The notes: generated by a model from the letters alone, not told the origin. Counted from the first letter of the stretch, positions 35,917-45,826 are shown. The stretch: DNA of 64,000 nt from Gymnodinialimonas ceratoperidinii (GCF_019297855.1 NZ_CP079194.1:2033501-2097500); one strand, 5' to 3'. Translations and numbers: made by a program.

Positions 35917-36147
35917 ATGGCAGAGCGTCACAGATCGAAAGACGGTCGGAGCGAGACGAAAGAGCTTCTGGGCGATAACCCCGACGCGCCCGATTTCGCA
36001 GGCCGCAGCGGCGGTGACCTAGCGCGCAAGACCGGCACGAAGGATGAGTTGCGACACTTCACCAATTCCTCCGCCGGGGCCACGCGCGTCACCAAGTCCG
36101 ACGAGGACCGTGCCGGAACCGACAACCTTGGCGAAAGGAACAAGTAA
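35917..36147 (+). CDS. Small hydrophilic protein (unknown, possibly stress-related)
   Basis: This 76-residue, very polar protein has no signal or membrane segment (MAERHRSKDGRSETKELLGDNPD... to NLGERNK). The strong ribosome site GAGGAGGA places the start at 35917. It ends one base before the ATG of the host-attachment-type gene, so the two form a small operon. I cannot assign a family; the composition is like that of small general-stress proteins. Confidence 0.65.
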   Translation: MAERHRSKDGRSETKELLGDNPDAPDFAGRSGGDLARKTGTKDELRHFTNSSAGATRVTKSDEDRAGTDNLGERNK

Positions 36148-36148
36148 G

Positions 36149-36658
36149 ATGGCTCAACCTTCCATGAAGCAGACTGACGTCGACCAGGTAACCAAGAACC
36201 GCTCGCCCCTGACCCATGGCACTTGGGTGCTGGTGGCTGACGGCGAGAAGGCCTTGTTCCTGCGCAACGTGACCGACGCCGATGATCCGAACCTCGAGGT
36301 TTTCCGCGAGGAAGAGCAGGAAAATCCGCCGACCCACGAGCAGGGCACCCACGAGCCGGGACGGTTCAACGATGGCCCTTCGGTGCATCGGTCCGCGGTG
36401 GAGGACACCGATTGGCATTGGCTGGAGAAAGAGCGTTTCGCCAGTGACTTGGCCAATATCCTCTACAAGAAGGCGCATCAGAACAAGTTCGAGCGCCTGA
36501 TCATCTGCGCCTCTCCGAAGATCTTGGGTGAATTGCGCAAGGAGCTTCATCAGGTCGTGACCGACAAGGTCGTGGCGGAAGCGGACCTGACGCTGACGAA
36601 CCATCCGGTGGACGAGATCGCCAAACGTGTTGCGGACGCCACGACGCCTGACGCCTGA
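36149..36658 (+). CDS. Host attachment family protein (AtsE/baeRF-like)
   Basis: This 169-residue protein has the family start THGTWVLVADGEKALFLRNV, then HRSAVEDTDWHWLEKERFASDLANIL and LIICASPKILGELRKELH. These match the 'protein required for attachment to host cells' family (PF10116), which is related to the release-factor-like baeRF fold. The name comes from an Agrobacterium phenotype; the biochemical role is open. It is operonic with the small hydrophilic protein upstream and followed by a clear terminator-like hairpin. Confidence 0.85.
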   Translation: MAQPSMKQTDVDQVTKNRSPLTHGTWVLVADGEKALFLRNVTDADDPNLEVFREEEQENPPTHEQGTHEPGRFNDGPSVHRSAVEDTDWHWLEKERFASDLANILYKKAHQNKFERLIICASPKILGELRKELHQVVTDKVVAEADLTLTNHPVDEIAKRVADATTPDA

Positions 36659-36679
36659 CAGCGGTTGGCCGAGACAGAA

Positions 36680-36711
36680 ACAAGGCCCGCCCGTCCCACG
36701 GCGGGCCTTGT
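36680..36711 (+). terminator. Terminator hairpin, probably bidirectional
   Basis: ACAAGGCCCGCC and GGCGGGCCTTGT form a 12-bp perfect stem with an 8-nt loop, between the attachment-type gene and the convergent gene at 36724. The T-content is low on both sides. Confidence 0.65.
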
Positions 36712-36723
36712 GCTGCGCGCAGG

Positions 36724-37017
36724 CTAGACCGTCGCCAACAACGCCCGCGCCTTGAAGCGGGTCTGGCTAGAGACCCTCTCGGACGCCGCGATCAGCTCCA
36801 ACGCATCCGTGACGCGACCTGCCTCGATCACGCTGCGGGCCCGGCTCACGCGGGTATGACAGGCGGAGGCGGCCCAACCGGTCCTTTCCTGCAATTCCGC
36901 CACCGCATTCACCCCTGACATCCCCGAGTCGAAGACCGTGATGTGATCGACGAACGCGGCATAGCCCACAGAGCGCAGCGCGCGGGTCATTTCCTCGTCC
37001 GTCATCGCATGTCCCAT
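36724..37017 (-). CDS. Hypothetical protein, 97 residues
   Basis: This small alpha-helical soluble protein (AMTDEEMTRALRSVGYAAF... AELQERTGWAASACHTRVSRARSVIEAG...) has no signal or membrane segment. The HTRVSRARSVIEAG stretch is basic and could bind nucleic acid, but no family is recognised. A downstream ATG at 37005 (MTDEEM) is an alternative start. It is convergent with the attachment-type gene and shares its terminator. Confidence 0.55.
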   Translation of the reverse strand: MGHAMTDEEMTRALRSVGYAAFVDHITVFDSGMSGVNAVAELQERTGWAASACHTRVSRARSVIEAGRVTDALELIAASERVSSQTRFKARALLATV

Positions 37018-37127
37018 TCGCCCCCAAGGTCAATGCGCCGAGCGTGCCTCAAAGGGGTTAAGAATGAGTTAATGCGTCCGCTTCGGCCTCAAATTCAGCG
37101 CGTCGTCGCGGGCAGTCGTCTTCGGGA

Positions 37128-37679
37128 TCAGGCGGGACCGTCGAGCGCGGACATCAGCGCCGCCACGTCCGGCACGGTCTCCACCAGCGATAGAAGGCTT
37201 TCATCCGCGAAGCCTTGTGCAACCACGTGGTCGACAAGGTTGCGCAGTGGGTCCCAGTAGCCGTTGGTGTTCATCAGGAAGATCTTCTTGTCGTGCAGCC
37301 CCAATTGGCGCCACGTCAGAACCTCGAAGAACTCGTCCAGCGAGCCCGCGCCGCCGGGCAGCACCACGACCGCGTCGGCGTTCATGAACATGACCTTCTT
37401 GCGCTCGTGCATCGTCTCGGTGACAACGAAGCTGGTCAGATCCACCTTGCCGACTTCGAGGTTCATCAGGTGGGTGGGGATCACGCCGAAGGTTTCGGCC
37501 CCGCCGGCCTGCGCCGCCCGGGCCACCGTGCCCATGAGGCCGACGTCGCCCGCGCCGTAAACCAGCCGGATATCGCGGCGCGCCATCTCGGCTCCCAAAG
37601 CGGCAGCCATCTCGCCGTACGCGGGGTCTGCGCCCATGCGAGAGCCACAATAGACACACAAAGACAGTCGTCTCATCAC
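37128..37679 (-). CDS. LOG family protein (TIGR00730, nucleoside 5'-monophosphate phosphoribohydrolase type)
   Basis: This 183-residue Rossmann-like protein has LCVYCGSRMGADPAY, LVYGAGDVGLMGTVA and the signature PGGAGSLDEFFEVLTWRQLG. The canonical PGGxGTxxE appears here as PGGAGSLDE, a conservative Thr-to-Ser change. The family cuts the N-glycosidic bond of nucleoside monophosphates, as in cytokinin activation. It stands alone, divergent from the LysM gene. Confidence 0.92.
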   Translation of the reverse strand: MMRRLSLCVYCGSRMGADPAYGEMAAALGAEMARRDIRLVYGAGDVGLMGTVARAAQAGGAETFGVIPTHLMNLEVGKVDLTSFVVTETMHERKKVMFMNADAVVVLPGGAGSLDEFFEVLTWRQLGLHDKKIFLMNTNGYWDPLRNLVDHVVAQGFADESLLSLVETVPDVAALMSALDGPA

Positions 37680-37813
37680 AATACCTTGCGCTTTTGGATA
37701 TGTTCGGCCCTAATACTGCGCGTGAGTGGCGTCCACGTGCAAGGGGTATCCCCTTGAGGATGCCACGGAATTCGCAGGGTTTTAGAGGGGGAAACCGTGC
37801 CTGAGGTCATTCG

Positions 37814-39859
37814 ATGAAACTTGCGACGATGTTCGGAAGCAGCTCCAGCGCGATCGGGGCAACGGCCATTGGTGCCGTGGTGCTGATCGCGGGGGCGGTA
37901 GGTGTCTCTGTCTATAATGCAGAGCGCGAGGGCGAGGGGCCGGAAACGGTCGCGGAAGTCGCGGTTGAAGGCAGCGCGCCCGAGGTCGCCCCCGATGTCG
38001 CCAATGGCGGGTCCGAGGCCGAGGCGGGCGCCGGACCGGCTGACAACGACGCGCCTGATGCAACGGTCGATGCGGCGGAGGCAACGTCCGAGGCGGCAGA
38101 GCCGGCTCAGGAACCCGAGACGGTACCGGTATTGCCGCTGGAAGCACCGCGCCTTGACGTGGTGCGCGTGGACGCTGCGGGCAACGCTGTGATTGCCGGA
38201 CAGACATCTCCTGACCTTTCGGTTGCGATCGTTCTGGACGGCGAAGAGATTGCCGTGGCGCGCGCCGATGGCACCGGGGCCTTCGTGGCCCTCCTTTCGC
38301 TCGACCCGTCCGACGCGCCGCGGATGCTTGCCGTCGAAGCGCGCCCCGAGAACGGCCCGGTTCTGGCCGGGGTAGAGACCGTGCTGATCGCGCCGTTCTC
38401 GTCGCCCGAGACGACCATCGACATTGCCGCCGCTTCCGACGCAGAGGCTGAGGCAGACGGCCCGGAGATGGCCGACGCACTAGACGCGGAGGCCGTGCCG
38501 GAAACGAGCGCGGCGGCGGAGGATGTCGCAATGGAGGGCACGGCAGAGGAAGCTGCGCCGGATGCGACCGTGACGGAGGGCGGAACGGAGGTTGCAGCGG
38601 CCGAGACGCCGGAGCCGACACCGGCCCCAGAGCTGGCCTCTGCCCCCGAGGTCGACGAACTCGCGCTGGCGGACACCGAAAGCGCGGAGTTGCCGACGGT
38701 CGGCACCGAGGTGGACGCGCCATCGGTAGGTGCAGAGGCTGAAGGTGCGGAGCCGCCCGTTCCAGGCGATGGTGCAGAGGTCGCTGAGACCGGCGCGGAA
38801 GCTGAGGCTGAATTGACCGAGACTTTGGCCACGGCGGATGCCTCGCCAGAGACGGGCGAGAGTGCTGAGATTGCGGTGACGGAGGAGACTCCGTCCGTTG
38901 GCAGCGAGACCGAAATCGCGGCGGGTGACCCGGAAGAGGGCAGCGCCGCAGAGGTTGCCAGCGCAGATGCCGCGACTACCGATGTTGCGAGTGAGGAAAC
39001 CTCCGTGGAGGTCGCGAGTGCAACGCCTGAAACGCCGGTCGAGCCAACGCAGCGGCCTCGGGAGATCGGAGCGGATGCGCAAGGCGTGGACGCGCAGCCC
39101 GAGGCGCAGGTTGCCCTTGGTGACGATGCGGCCGCGGTGGACCCGGAGCCCGAAGAAATCGCGGCGGCACAAACGGACGCCGATACGCCGAGCGCGACTA
39201 ACGCGCCAGACGCAGCCGATACGCCAGATGCATCTGGCACGCCGGAAGCAGCCGATACGCCAGACACAGCCGAACCCGCTTCTACGCCCCGCCCATCGGG
39301 TGCGCCTGCGGTGGTCATCGCGGGGCCAGAGGGCGTGCGCGTGGTGCAGGGTGCCGCGTCAAGTCCGACGGTGCAGACCTCGGTGCAACTCGACGCGATC
39401 TCCTACAATACCCAAGGCGCGGTGATCCTCGCCGGGCGCGGTCCGGTGGCCTCGGATATCCAGGTCTACCTCAACAACCAGCCGATCCAATTGGGCGAAG
39501 TCAGCGCCGGGGGCGATTGGTCCCTGCAACTACCCGACGTCGATCCGGGCACCTACACGCTGACGGTCGCCGGGCTGGCTGAGGATGGCACCACCACCAG
39601 CAGCGTCGAGACGCCTTTCCTGCGCGAAGACCCCGACCGGGTGGCCGATGCGCCACGGGTGGCGGACGGCGGCATCGACGTGATCACCGTGCAGCCGGGC
39701 TTCACCCTTTGGGGGATCGCCGAGGACACCTTCGGTGAAGGCATTCTCTACGTGCAGATCTTCGAGGAAAATCAGGATCAGATCCGCGACCCGGACTGGA
39801 TTTTCCCCGGCCAGATCTTCCGAATTCCCGAGTTGGCGACGGAAGCGGACGAGAACTGA
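37814..39859 (+). CDS. LysM domain protein with long acidic low-complexity region
   Basis: This 681-residue protein has one N-terminal hydrophobic helix (about 13-33), then about 450 residues dominated by Ala, Glu, Pro, Thr and Val, including APDAADTPDASGTPEAADTP repeats near residue 465. Two small beta-sandwich-like modules follow or interrupt it (VRVDAAGNAVIAGQTSPDLSV near 115 and ISYNTQGAVILAGRGPVAS near 530). A C-terminal LysM domain closes it (ITVQPGFTLWGIAEDTFGEG... FPGQIFRIPE, about 622-675). It probably spans the periplasm from the inner membrane to peptidoglycan; this topology is inferred. Confidence 0.88.
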   Translation: MKLATMFGSSSSAIGATAIGAVVLIAGAVGVSVYNAEREGEGPETVAEVAVEGSAPEVAPDVANGGSEAEAGAGPADNDAPDATVDAAEATSEAAEPAQEPETVPVLPLEAPRLDVVRVDAAGNAVIAGQTSPDLSVAIVLDGEEIAVARADGTGAFVALLSLDPSDAPRMLAVEARPENGPVLAGVETVLIAPFSSPETTIDIAAASDAEAEADGPEMADALDAEAVPETSAAAEDVAMEGTAEEAAPDATVTEGGTEVAAAETPEPTPAPELASAPEVDELALADTESAELPTVGTEVDAPSVGAEAEGAEPPVPGDGAEVAETGAEAEAELTETLATADASPETGESAEIAVTEETPSVGSETEIAAGDPEEGSAAEVASADAATTDVASEETSVEVASATPETPVEPTQRPREIGADAQGVDAQPEAQVALGDDAAAVDPEPEEIAAAQTDADTPSATNAPDAADTPDASGTPEAADTPDTAEPASTPRPSGAPAVVIAGPEGVRVVQGAASSPTVQTSVQLDAISYNTQGAVILAGRGPVASDIQVYLNNQPIQLGEVSAGGDWSLQLPDVDPGTYTLTVAGLAEDGTTTSSVETPFLREDPDRVADAPRVADGGIDVITVQPGFTLWGIAEDTFGEGILYVQIFEENQDQIRDPDWIFPGQIFRIPELATEADEN

Positions 39860-39925
39860 CGCGGAGCCTCTGGTCTCTGGCCCGTCCGCGCCCTAGGTAG
39901 AGGGCAGCAAAGGGACGCCCGCCAC

Positions 39926-41815
39926 ATGCCAGCCGACACGACAGTCACCAACGATCCGCAAGACACCGCGCCCGGTTCTCGCGCGGAAGCCGAAGCCGCG
40001 GCCAATGCCGCCTATGCCGAGGCCGAACGCGCCTCGGGGTGGCGCACGATCCGCAAGGTCGCGCCCTATCTCTGGCCTGCGGATCAGGCCTGGGTGAAGC
40101 AGCGGGTGGTGATCTCTCTGGTGATGCTGGCCGTAGCCAAGCTGATCGCGGTGGGCACGCCGTTCCTCTACAAGGCAGCCGTCGACATGCTGGCCGGCGA
40201 GAATGCCGTCGACCCGGCCTGGGTTCTGGGCGTCGGGGCAGTGGGCATCACCGTGGCCTACGGCATGGCGCGGGCGCTGACGGTGGGGTTCAACCAGCTG
40301 CGCGACGCGATCTTCGCCAAGGTCGCGCAGCGTGCCCTGCGGCAGCTGGCGCTGGAGACGTTCCAGCACATCCACGCCCTGTCGCTACGCTACCACATCC
40401 AGCGCAAGACCGGCGGGCTGAGCCGGATCATCGAGCGCGGGGTCAAGGGCGTCGAGTTCCTGCTGCGGTTCCTGTTGTTCTCGGTCGGTCCGCTGATCCT
40501 CGAGCTGGCGCTGACCGGCATCATCCTCGCGGTGGTGTTCGACATCAATTATTTGATCGTTCTGGCCGTCACCATCGGCCTCTACATCTGGTTCACCTTC
40601 AAGGTGACCGAATGGCGGGTCCGCATCCGAAAGCAGATGAACGATCAGGATACCGACGCGAACCAGAAGGCGATCGACAGCCTGCTGAACTTCGAGACGG
40701 TCAAGTATTTCAGCGCCGAGGCGCGGGAGGCGAAGCGCTATGACGCGGCGATGGAGGGCTATGAGGCGGCGGCGCTGAAGACGTCGTACTCGCTGGCCTT
40801 CCTCAATTTCGGCCAGTCGGTGCTGATCACCGCGGGCCTCGTGATCGTCATGGTCATGGCCGCGCTCGGCGTGCAGGACGGCAGCCTGAGCGTGGGTGAT
40901 TTCGTCATGGTCAACGCCTACATGATCCAGATCACCATGCCGCTGAACTTCCTCGGCACTGTCTACCGCGAGATCCGGCAGGCGCTGGTGGATATGGGCG
41001 AGATGTTCAACCTTCTGGAACAGCCTCAGGAAGTGCGCGATGCCCCCGATGCGCAGCCTCTGGAGGTGACGGGCGGCAATGTGCGGCTGGAGGGGGTGAA
41101 ATTCGGCTATGACGCCGCGCGGCCGATCCTGAAGGGCGTCGATATCGACATTCCTGCCGGTGAAACGGTGGCGGTCGTGGGCTCTTCAGGGTCCGGCAAA
41201 TCGACCATCGGGCGGCTGATGTTCCGTTTCTACGACGTGGGCGACGGGCGGATCACCATCGACGGACAGGACCTGCGCGACGTGACGCAGACCTCGGTCC
41301 ATGCCCAAATCGGCGTCGTGCCGCAGGACACGGTGCTGTTCAACGACTCGATCTATTACAACATTGCCTATGGCCGCGACGGGGCGACCCGCGCTGAAGT
41401 GGAGCAGGCGGCCAAGGCGGCGGCGATCCACGATTTCATCCTCTCGCTGCCGGAGGGCTATGACACCCCCGTGGGCGAGCGCGGCCTGAAGCTTTCGGGG
41501 GGCGAGAAGCAGCGGGTGGGCATCGCGCGCACCCTGTTGAAAGACCCGCCGATCCTCGTTCTGGACGAGGCCACGAGCGCGCTGGACACGGACACCGAGA
41601 TGGAGATCCAGGCCGAGTTGAAGGCCATGGGCGAAGGCCGCACGGTGCTGACCATCGCGCACCGGCTCTCGACCATCGTCGACGCGGACCGGATCGTGGT
41701 GCTGGAGAAGGGCGAAGTTGTCGAGGAAGGCACCCACGAGGCGCTTCTGGCCAGCGGCGGGCGCTACGCGCAGCTTTGGCATCGCCAGGCCTCGGACGAG
41801 GAAGACGCAGCCTGA
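39926..41815 (+). CDS. Atm1/HMT1-type ABC transporter
   Basis: This 629-residue half-transporter has an N-terminal membrane domain of six helices and a C-terminal ATPase with Walker A GSSGSGKST, signature LSGGEKQRV and Walker B ILVLDEATSALD. The TMD contains LSLRYHIQRKTGGLSRIIERG and LLNFETVKYFSAEAREAKRYD, typical of mitochondrial-Atm1-like exporters of glutathione or sulfur compounds, which are linked to Fe-S or heavy-metal handling. An acidic N-terminal tail of about 30 residues precedes the first helix. It is followed by its own terminator. Confidence 0.93.
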   Translation: MPADTTVTNDPQDTAPGSRAEAEAAANAAYAEAERASGWRTIRKVAPYLWPADQAWVKQRVVISLVMLAVAKLIAVGTPFLYKAAVDMLAGENAVDPAWVLGVGAVGITVAYGMARALTVGFNQLRDAIFAKVAQRALRQLALETFQHIHALSLRYHIQRKTGGLSRIIERGVKGVEFLLRFLLFSVGPLILELALTGIILAVVFDINYLIVLAVTIGLYIWFTFKVTEWRVRIRKQMNDQDTDANQKAIDSLLNFETVKYFSAEAREAKRYDAAMEGYEAAALKTSYSLAFLNFGQSVLITAGLVIVMVMAALGVQDGSLSVGDFVMVNAYMIQITMPLNFLGTVYREIRQALVDMGEMFNLLEQPQEVRDAPDAQPLEVTGGNVRLEGVKFGYDAARPILKGVDIDIPAGETVAVVGSSGSGKSTIGRLMFRFYDVGDGRITIDGQDLRDVTQTSVHAQIGVVPQDTVLFNDSIYYNIAYGRDGATRAEVEQAAKAAAIHDFILSLPEGYDTPVGERGLKLSGGEKQRVGIARTLLKDPPILVLDEATSALDTDTEMEIQAELKAMGEGRTVLTIAHRLSTIVDADRIVVLEKGEVVEEGTHEALLASGGRYAQLWHRQASDEEDAA

Positions 41816-41837
41816 GGTAAGGGTGTGCGGCGGGTTG

Positions 41838-41884
41838 CGCTCTGGTCGCAGCCGGAGGTGGGAGGCTACCAGAGCGGCGTTTTG
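41838..41884 (+). terminator. Terminator of the Atm1-type gene
   Basis: CGCTCTGGT and ACCAGAGCG (41838-41846, 41868-41876) form a 9-bp outer stem with an inner AGCC/GGCT pair, followed by GCGTTTTGG. The remaining gap to the convergent RND gene (to 41992) shows nothing else clear. Confidence 0.7.
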
Positions 41885-41992
41885 GCTGTGAGCGGGTCGG
41901 GTGGGGCCGGTCTGGGGATTTTGGATATTTGAAGAACGGGGAAGGTGGGGGCGGTTGTGTGCCGTCTCTGGGGGTGTGCCTTTTGGATGCGG

Positions 41993-44900
41993 CTATTCGG
42001 CGGCGCGGAGCGGCGGGCGGGGGCCGATGTCGCTGTCGAGTTCGGTGTCCGCGTAGGGATCGGCCGGGGGCTCTGGCCGGTTGACCGGGGGGCGCGGCGG
42101 GCCGATCAGCGCGTCTTGCGCGGGCTCGGGGTGCTCAGCCGGTGTGGGGTTGTCCGGTTGCGCGGGCGCGGGTTCTTCATCCCAGAAGATCACCGGATCC
42201 CGGGTGCGTCGGGCCTGCCGTTTCAGCGCCCAATCCTGGGCCCGCACGCTGAGGCGGCGTGCGCCCAGAAGTGCAAGGGCGCGGAAGGCGCCGCCGAGGA
42301 TGGTCCAGAACCAGACCCGGAGCGCCAGCAGCGAGGGGGTGAAGACCAAGGTAAGCACCGTGGCGATGCCGAGGCCGAAGACCACGGCTGTCGCGAGCTG
42401 TTTCCACCAGAGCGCGGTCGGGCTGTTGATCGTGTAGCCGCCGTCGCCGAAATCGAGAGAGATGCCGTACATCATCGGCGCGAGGCCGGCCATGGTGGTG
42501 ATCGTGGTCAAAAGGACCGGGCGGATGCGGGCTTCGGCGGTGCGCACGATGGCTTCCAGCCGGGGCATGAAGCGCGCGTATTCCTGATAGGTATCGATCA
42601 GCACGATGTTGTTGTTCACCACGATGCCGGCCAGCGCCACGATGCCGGTGCCGGTCATGATGATCGAGAACGTCTGGTCCATCACCAGCATGCCGATCAG
42701 CACCCCGGTGGTGGAGAGGACCACGGCCAGAAGCACCAGCACCGCATTGTAGATCGAGTTGAACTGCGCCAGCAGGATGATGAACATCAACCCGAGCGCG
42801 GCGGCGAAGGCGGAGGAGAGGAAGGCCTGGGATTCCTCCTGTTCCTCCTGGTCGCCCGCCCATTCCCATGAGACCGAGGCGGGCAGGGGGGATTCCGTCT
42901 CCAGCCACTCGGTCAGGTTCTCGATCCGCTCGTTGGCGTTCACCGGGGTGGTGGTGAGATCGCCTGCCAGCAGTCCCGCCTCGATCTGATCCGGTGTGAG
43001 GTCCGTGTAGCGCGCAAAGATCTGGTAGTCGGTGTCGGCGTAGGTCAGCTCCACGCTGCCGCCGGTGGCGATCTCGGCGACATCGCGGAGCATTGCGACG
43101 GGCGTGCCCTCGGCGTCGGAGACCTGCTCCAACCCGGAGAGGACATCGGCCTTCACCATGAAGAAGCGCGACTGGTCGATGCGCTCGATCGTGGCCAGCT
43201 GCGGCGCGGGGGCGTAGGTGACGAAATTCGACAGCGGGATCAGCCCGTCGGGGGTGCGCACGCGCAGGCTGTCGAGGGTGGAGAGGACGCGGGCCTCCTC
43301 GGGGAAGCGGACGCGGATGTCGATCTCCTCGTCCGAGGTGGGCACGCGCATGGTGTCGAGCAGGATGCCCCGGGTGACAAGCTGCACCATGGCGCCCACG
43401 GTCTGCACGTCGGCACCGAAACGGCCCGCGGCCTCCACGTCGACGTTTATCTCCCAATCGATGCCGGGCAGGGGCAGGGTGTCTTCCACGAGGGTCAGCC
43501 CGTCGAGCCCTTCGTAATAGGCGCGCACGACACGGGTGGCTTCCTGCAATTCCTCCCAATTGTCGCCGGAGAGGCGCAGCGAGACCGGCTTGCCTGCCGC
43601 GGGGCCGGTGGCGACCGAGAAGATCTCGGTCTCGAAACCCGGCAGGCGGTCGAGGCGGGCCTGCAACTGCTCGAGGATCAGGTCACCGCCGGGGCGCGTG
43701 CCCCAGGGCTCGAGGTCGATCTGCACCTGGCCCACCGTGTCGGCGGGGGCTGCCGCGCCGCCGGTGTTGTTGTCGAGCCCGCCGGAGCCCGCGAAGGCGA
43801 AGACGTCGCGCACGCCCTCCTGACTCAGCACGATTTCCTCGACCTGGGCGACCATGGCGTCCTGCTCGGCGATCGAGAGGTTGCCGCGGGCGCGGACGTA
43901 GACGATGGCGGTCTCGGGCTCGGTCGAGACGAAGAACTCCACGCCGCGGCTGTGTTCGCCGAAGTAGGTGAAGACGCTGACGACGAAGAAGCCCACGGCA
44001 GCGATGGAAACCAGCGGCATCACCGGGTTGCCGGTCAGCGCGTGGATGAACCAGCCGAAGGCGCCGCGGCGGTAGCCGGAGGTGACCTTCTTCTCGCGAT
44101 GCGGCAGCTGGATGGAGGAGACGAGGATCGACATCACCACGCAGACGAGCACGAAGACGGCGCCGCTGATGGCCATCTGCACCACGGGCGAGAGGGCGGC
44201 GGGCAGGGTGAAGAGCACCCCGTTGCGCACGACCTGAAGCGCCGCGAGGAACATCACGTAACCCATGGCGATGGTGACAGCGAGGCGCGCGACATACCAC
44301 GGCAACAGGCCCTTGAAGGCCATGGCCGAGGTCTCGATCAGGCGGCTGAAGCGCGCCGCCACGCCGCCCAGAACCGGCAGGTAGATCAGCGCCACGATCA
44401 GGGAGGCGGAGAGTACGAAGATCAGCGTGACCGGCAGCATGCCCATGAATTCGCCGGGCACGCCGGGCCAGAACAGCATCGGCAGGAAGGCGCAGAGCGT
44501 GGTCGCGGTCGAGGAGACGATGGGCCAGAACATGCGCTTGGCGGCCTCGGTATAGGCTTGCATCGGGCGCGCGCCCTCGGACAGGCGGCGGTCGGCGTAT
44601 TCGACCACGACGATGGCCCCGTCCACCAGCATCCCCACGGCGAGGATCAGGCCGAACATCACGATGTTGGAAATCGTGATCCCCATGACGCCGAGCAGGA
44701 TAAAGCAGAGCAGGAAGGAGGTGGGGATCGCGAAGCCCACCAGCAGCGCCGAGCGGGTGCCGAGGGCGGCCAGCACCACGATCATCACCAGCGCGATGGC
44801 GGTCAGGACCGAGCCTTCCAGTTGGCGCACCATGCCGTCGACCTGCACCGATTGGTCCAGTGTGGTTTCCACGTGGACGGAGGCGCGCAGTTCCTCGGGC

Positions 44901-45826
44901 CATGTCGCCTCGACCGAGGCGACCGTCTCGCGGATCAGCGCGACCGTGTCGATGATGTTGAAACCCTGCCGTTTCACGACCTGCAGGGCGATCGTCGTCT
45001 CGCCGTTGAAGCGCGCGGTGCCGTCGCGGTCCTGATAGGTCAGGCGGATGTCGGCCAGCTCTCCGAGCGTGACGACGCGGTCGCCGTTCACCGTGATGGC
45101 GAGGTTGTAGACGTCTTGCGCCGTCTCGAAGCTGGCCGGGATCGTGACCGAGATCGAGCCGCTTTCGGTCGTGACCTCGCCCGCTGCGATCAGTTGGTTG
45201 TTGCCCTGCACCGCGTTGATCAGGTCGGCGGCGGTGACGTCATAGGCCTCCAGCGCGAGGGGGTCGAGGATCACCTCCAGCATCTCGTCGCGCGCGCCCG
45301 CGATGCCCGCCGAGAGGATCGGAGAGAGGGATTCGAGCTCGGACTGCATCTCGTTGGCGAGCCGGATCAGGGTGCGCTCGGGCGCGGAGCCCGAGAGCGC
45401 GACAACCATGATCGGGAATTCCGAGAAGTTGATCTCGTTGATCGAATAGCTCTCGGCGCCGTCCGGGAACTGCACCTCGGCGCGGCCCATGGCGTCGCGG
45501 ACATCGGCGATGGTCTCGCCCTTGTCCCACCCGAATTCGAACTCGAGAAACACCCCGGCATAGCCCTCTGCTGCCGTGGCGTTGATCGTCAGCAGCCCGT
45601 CGAGGTCCTGAAACTCGGCCTCCATCGGGCGCACAAGAAGGCGTTCGCTGTCGAGCGCCGAGATGCCGGGGAAGGGGACCGAGACAAAGAGGCCGGGGAT
45701 GTCGATGTCGGGCTCACCCTCTTTCGGCAAGCCGATGTAGGCCGCGGTGCCGGCGGTCAGCGACAGGATGACGAAGGCGATGACCATGCGCGCGCGGGAG
45801 GCGGCCCAGTCGATGACGCCCGTCAT
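41993..45826 (-). CDS. RND efflux transporter permease subunit
   Basis: This 1277-residue inner-membrane proton-driven pump of the AcrB/MdtB family has twelve membrane helices and two large periplasmic loops. GMLVDGAIVVVEYADRRL matches the helix-4 region with the proton-relay aspartates, and the second half has GIVALAGIVVNNNIVLIDTYQEY. It is longer than the usual 1040 residues because of inserted segments between the halves and a Pro/Glu/Asp-rich cytoplasmic tail after residue 1200. The ATG overlaps the adaptor stop by 4 nt. No outer-membrane channel gene is adjacent. Confidence 0.94.
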   Translation of the reverse strand: MTGVIDWAASRARMVIAFVILSLTAGTAAYIGLPKEGEPDIDIPGLFVSVPFPGISALDSERLLVRPMEAEFQDLDGLLTINATAAEGYAGVFLEFEFGWDKGETIADVRDAMGRAEVQFPDGAESYSINEINFSEFPIMVVALSGSAPERTLIRLANEMQSELESLSPILSAGIAGARDEMLEVILDPLALEAYDVTAADLINAVQGNNQLIAAGEVTTESGSISVTIPASFETAQDVYNLAITVNGDRVVTLGELADIRLTYQDRDGTARFNGETTIALQVVKRQGFNIIDTVALIRETVASVEATWPEELRASVHVETTLDQSVQVDGMVRQLEGSVLTAIALVMIVVLAALGTRSALLVGFAIPTSFLLCFILLGVMGITISNIVMFGLILAVGMLVDGAIVVVEYADRRLSEGARPMQAYTEAAKRMFWPIVSSTATTLCAFLPMLFWPGVPGEFMGMLPVTLIFVLSASLIVALIYLPVLGGVAARFSRLIETSAMAFKGLLPWYVARLAVTIAMGYVMFLAALQVVRNGVLFTLPAALSPVVQMAISGAVFVLVCVVMSILVSSIQLPHREKKVTSGYRRGAFGWFIHALTGNPVMPLVSIAAVGFFVVSVFTYFGEHSRGVEFFVSTEPETAIVYVRARGNLSIAEQDAMVAQVEEIVLSQEGVRDVFAFAGSGGLDNNTGGAAAPADTVGQVQIDLEPWGTRPGGDLILEQLQARLDRLPGFETEIFSVATGPAAGKPVSLRLSGDNWEELQEATRVVRAYYEGLDGLTLVEDTLPLPGIDWEINVDVEAAGRFGADVQTVGAMVQLVTRGILLDTMRVPTSDEEIDIRVRFPEEARVLSTLDSLRVRTPDGLIPLSNFVTYAPAPQLATIERIDQSRFFMVKADVLSGLEQVSDAEGTPVAMLRDVAEIATGGSVELTYADTDYQIFARYTDLTPDQIEAGLLAGDLTTTPVNANERIENLTEWLETESPLPASVSWEWAGDQEEQEESQAFLSSAFAAALGLMFIILLAQFNSIYNAVLVLLAVVLSTTGVLIGMLVMDQTFSIIMTGTGIVALAGIVVNNNIVLIDTYQEYARFMPRLEAIVRTAEARIRPVLLTTITTMAGLAPMMYGISLDFGDGGYTINSPTALWWKQLATAVVFGLGIATVLTLVFTPSLLALRVWFWTILGGAFRALALLGARRLSVRAQDWALKRQARRTRDPVIFWDEEPAPAQPDNPTPAEHPEPAQDALIGPPRPPVNRPEPPADPYADTELDSDIGPRPPLRAAE

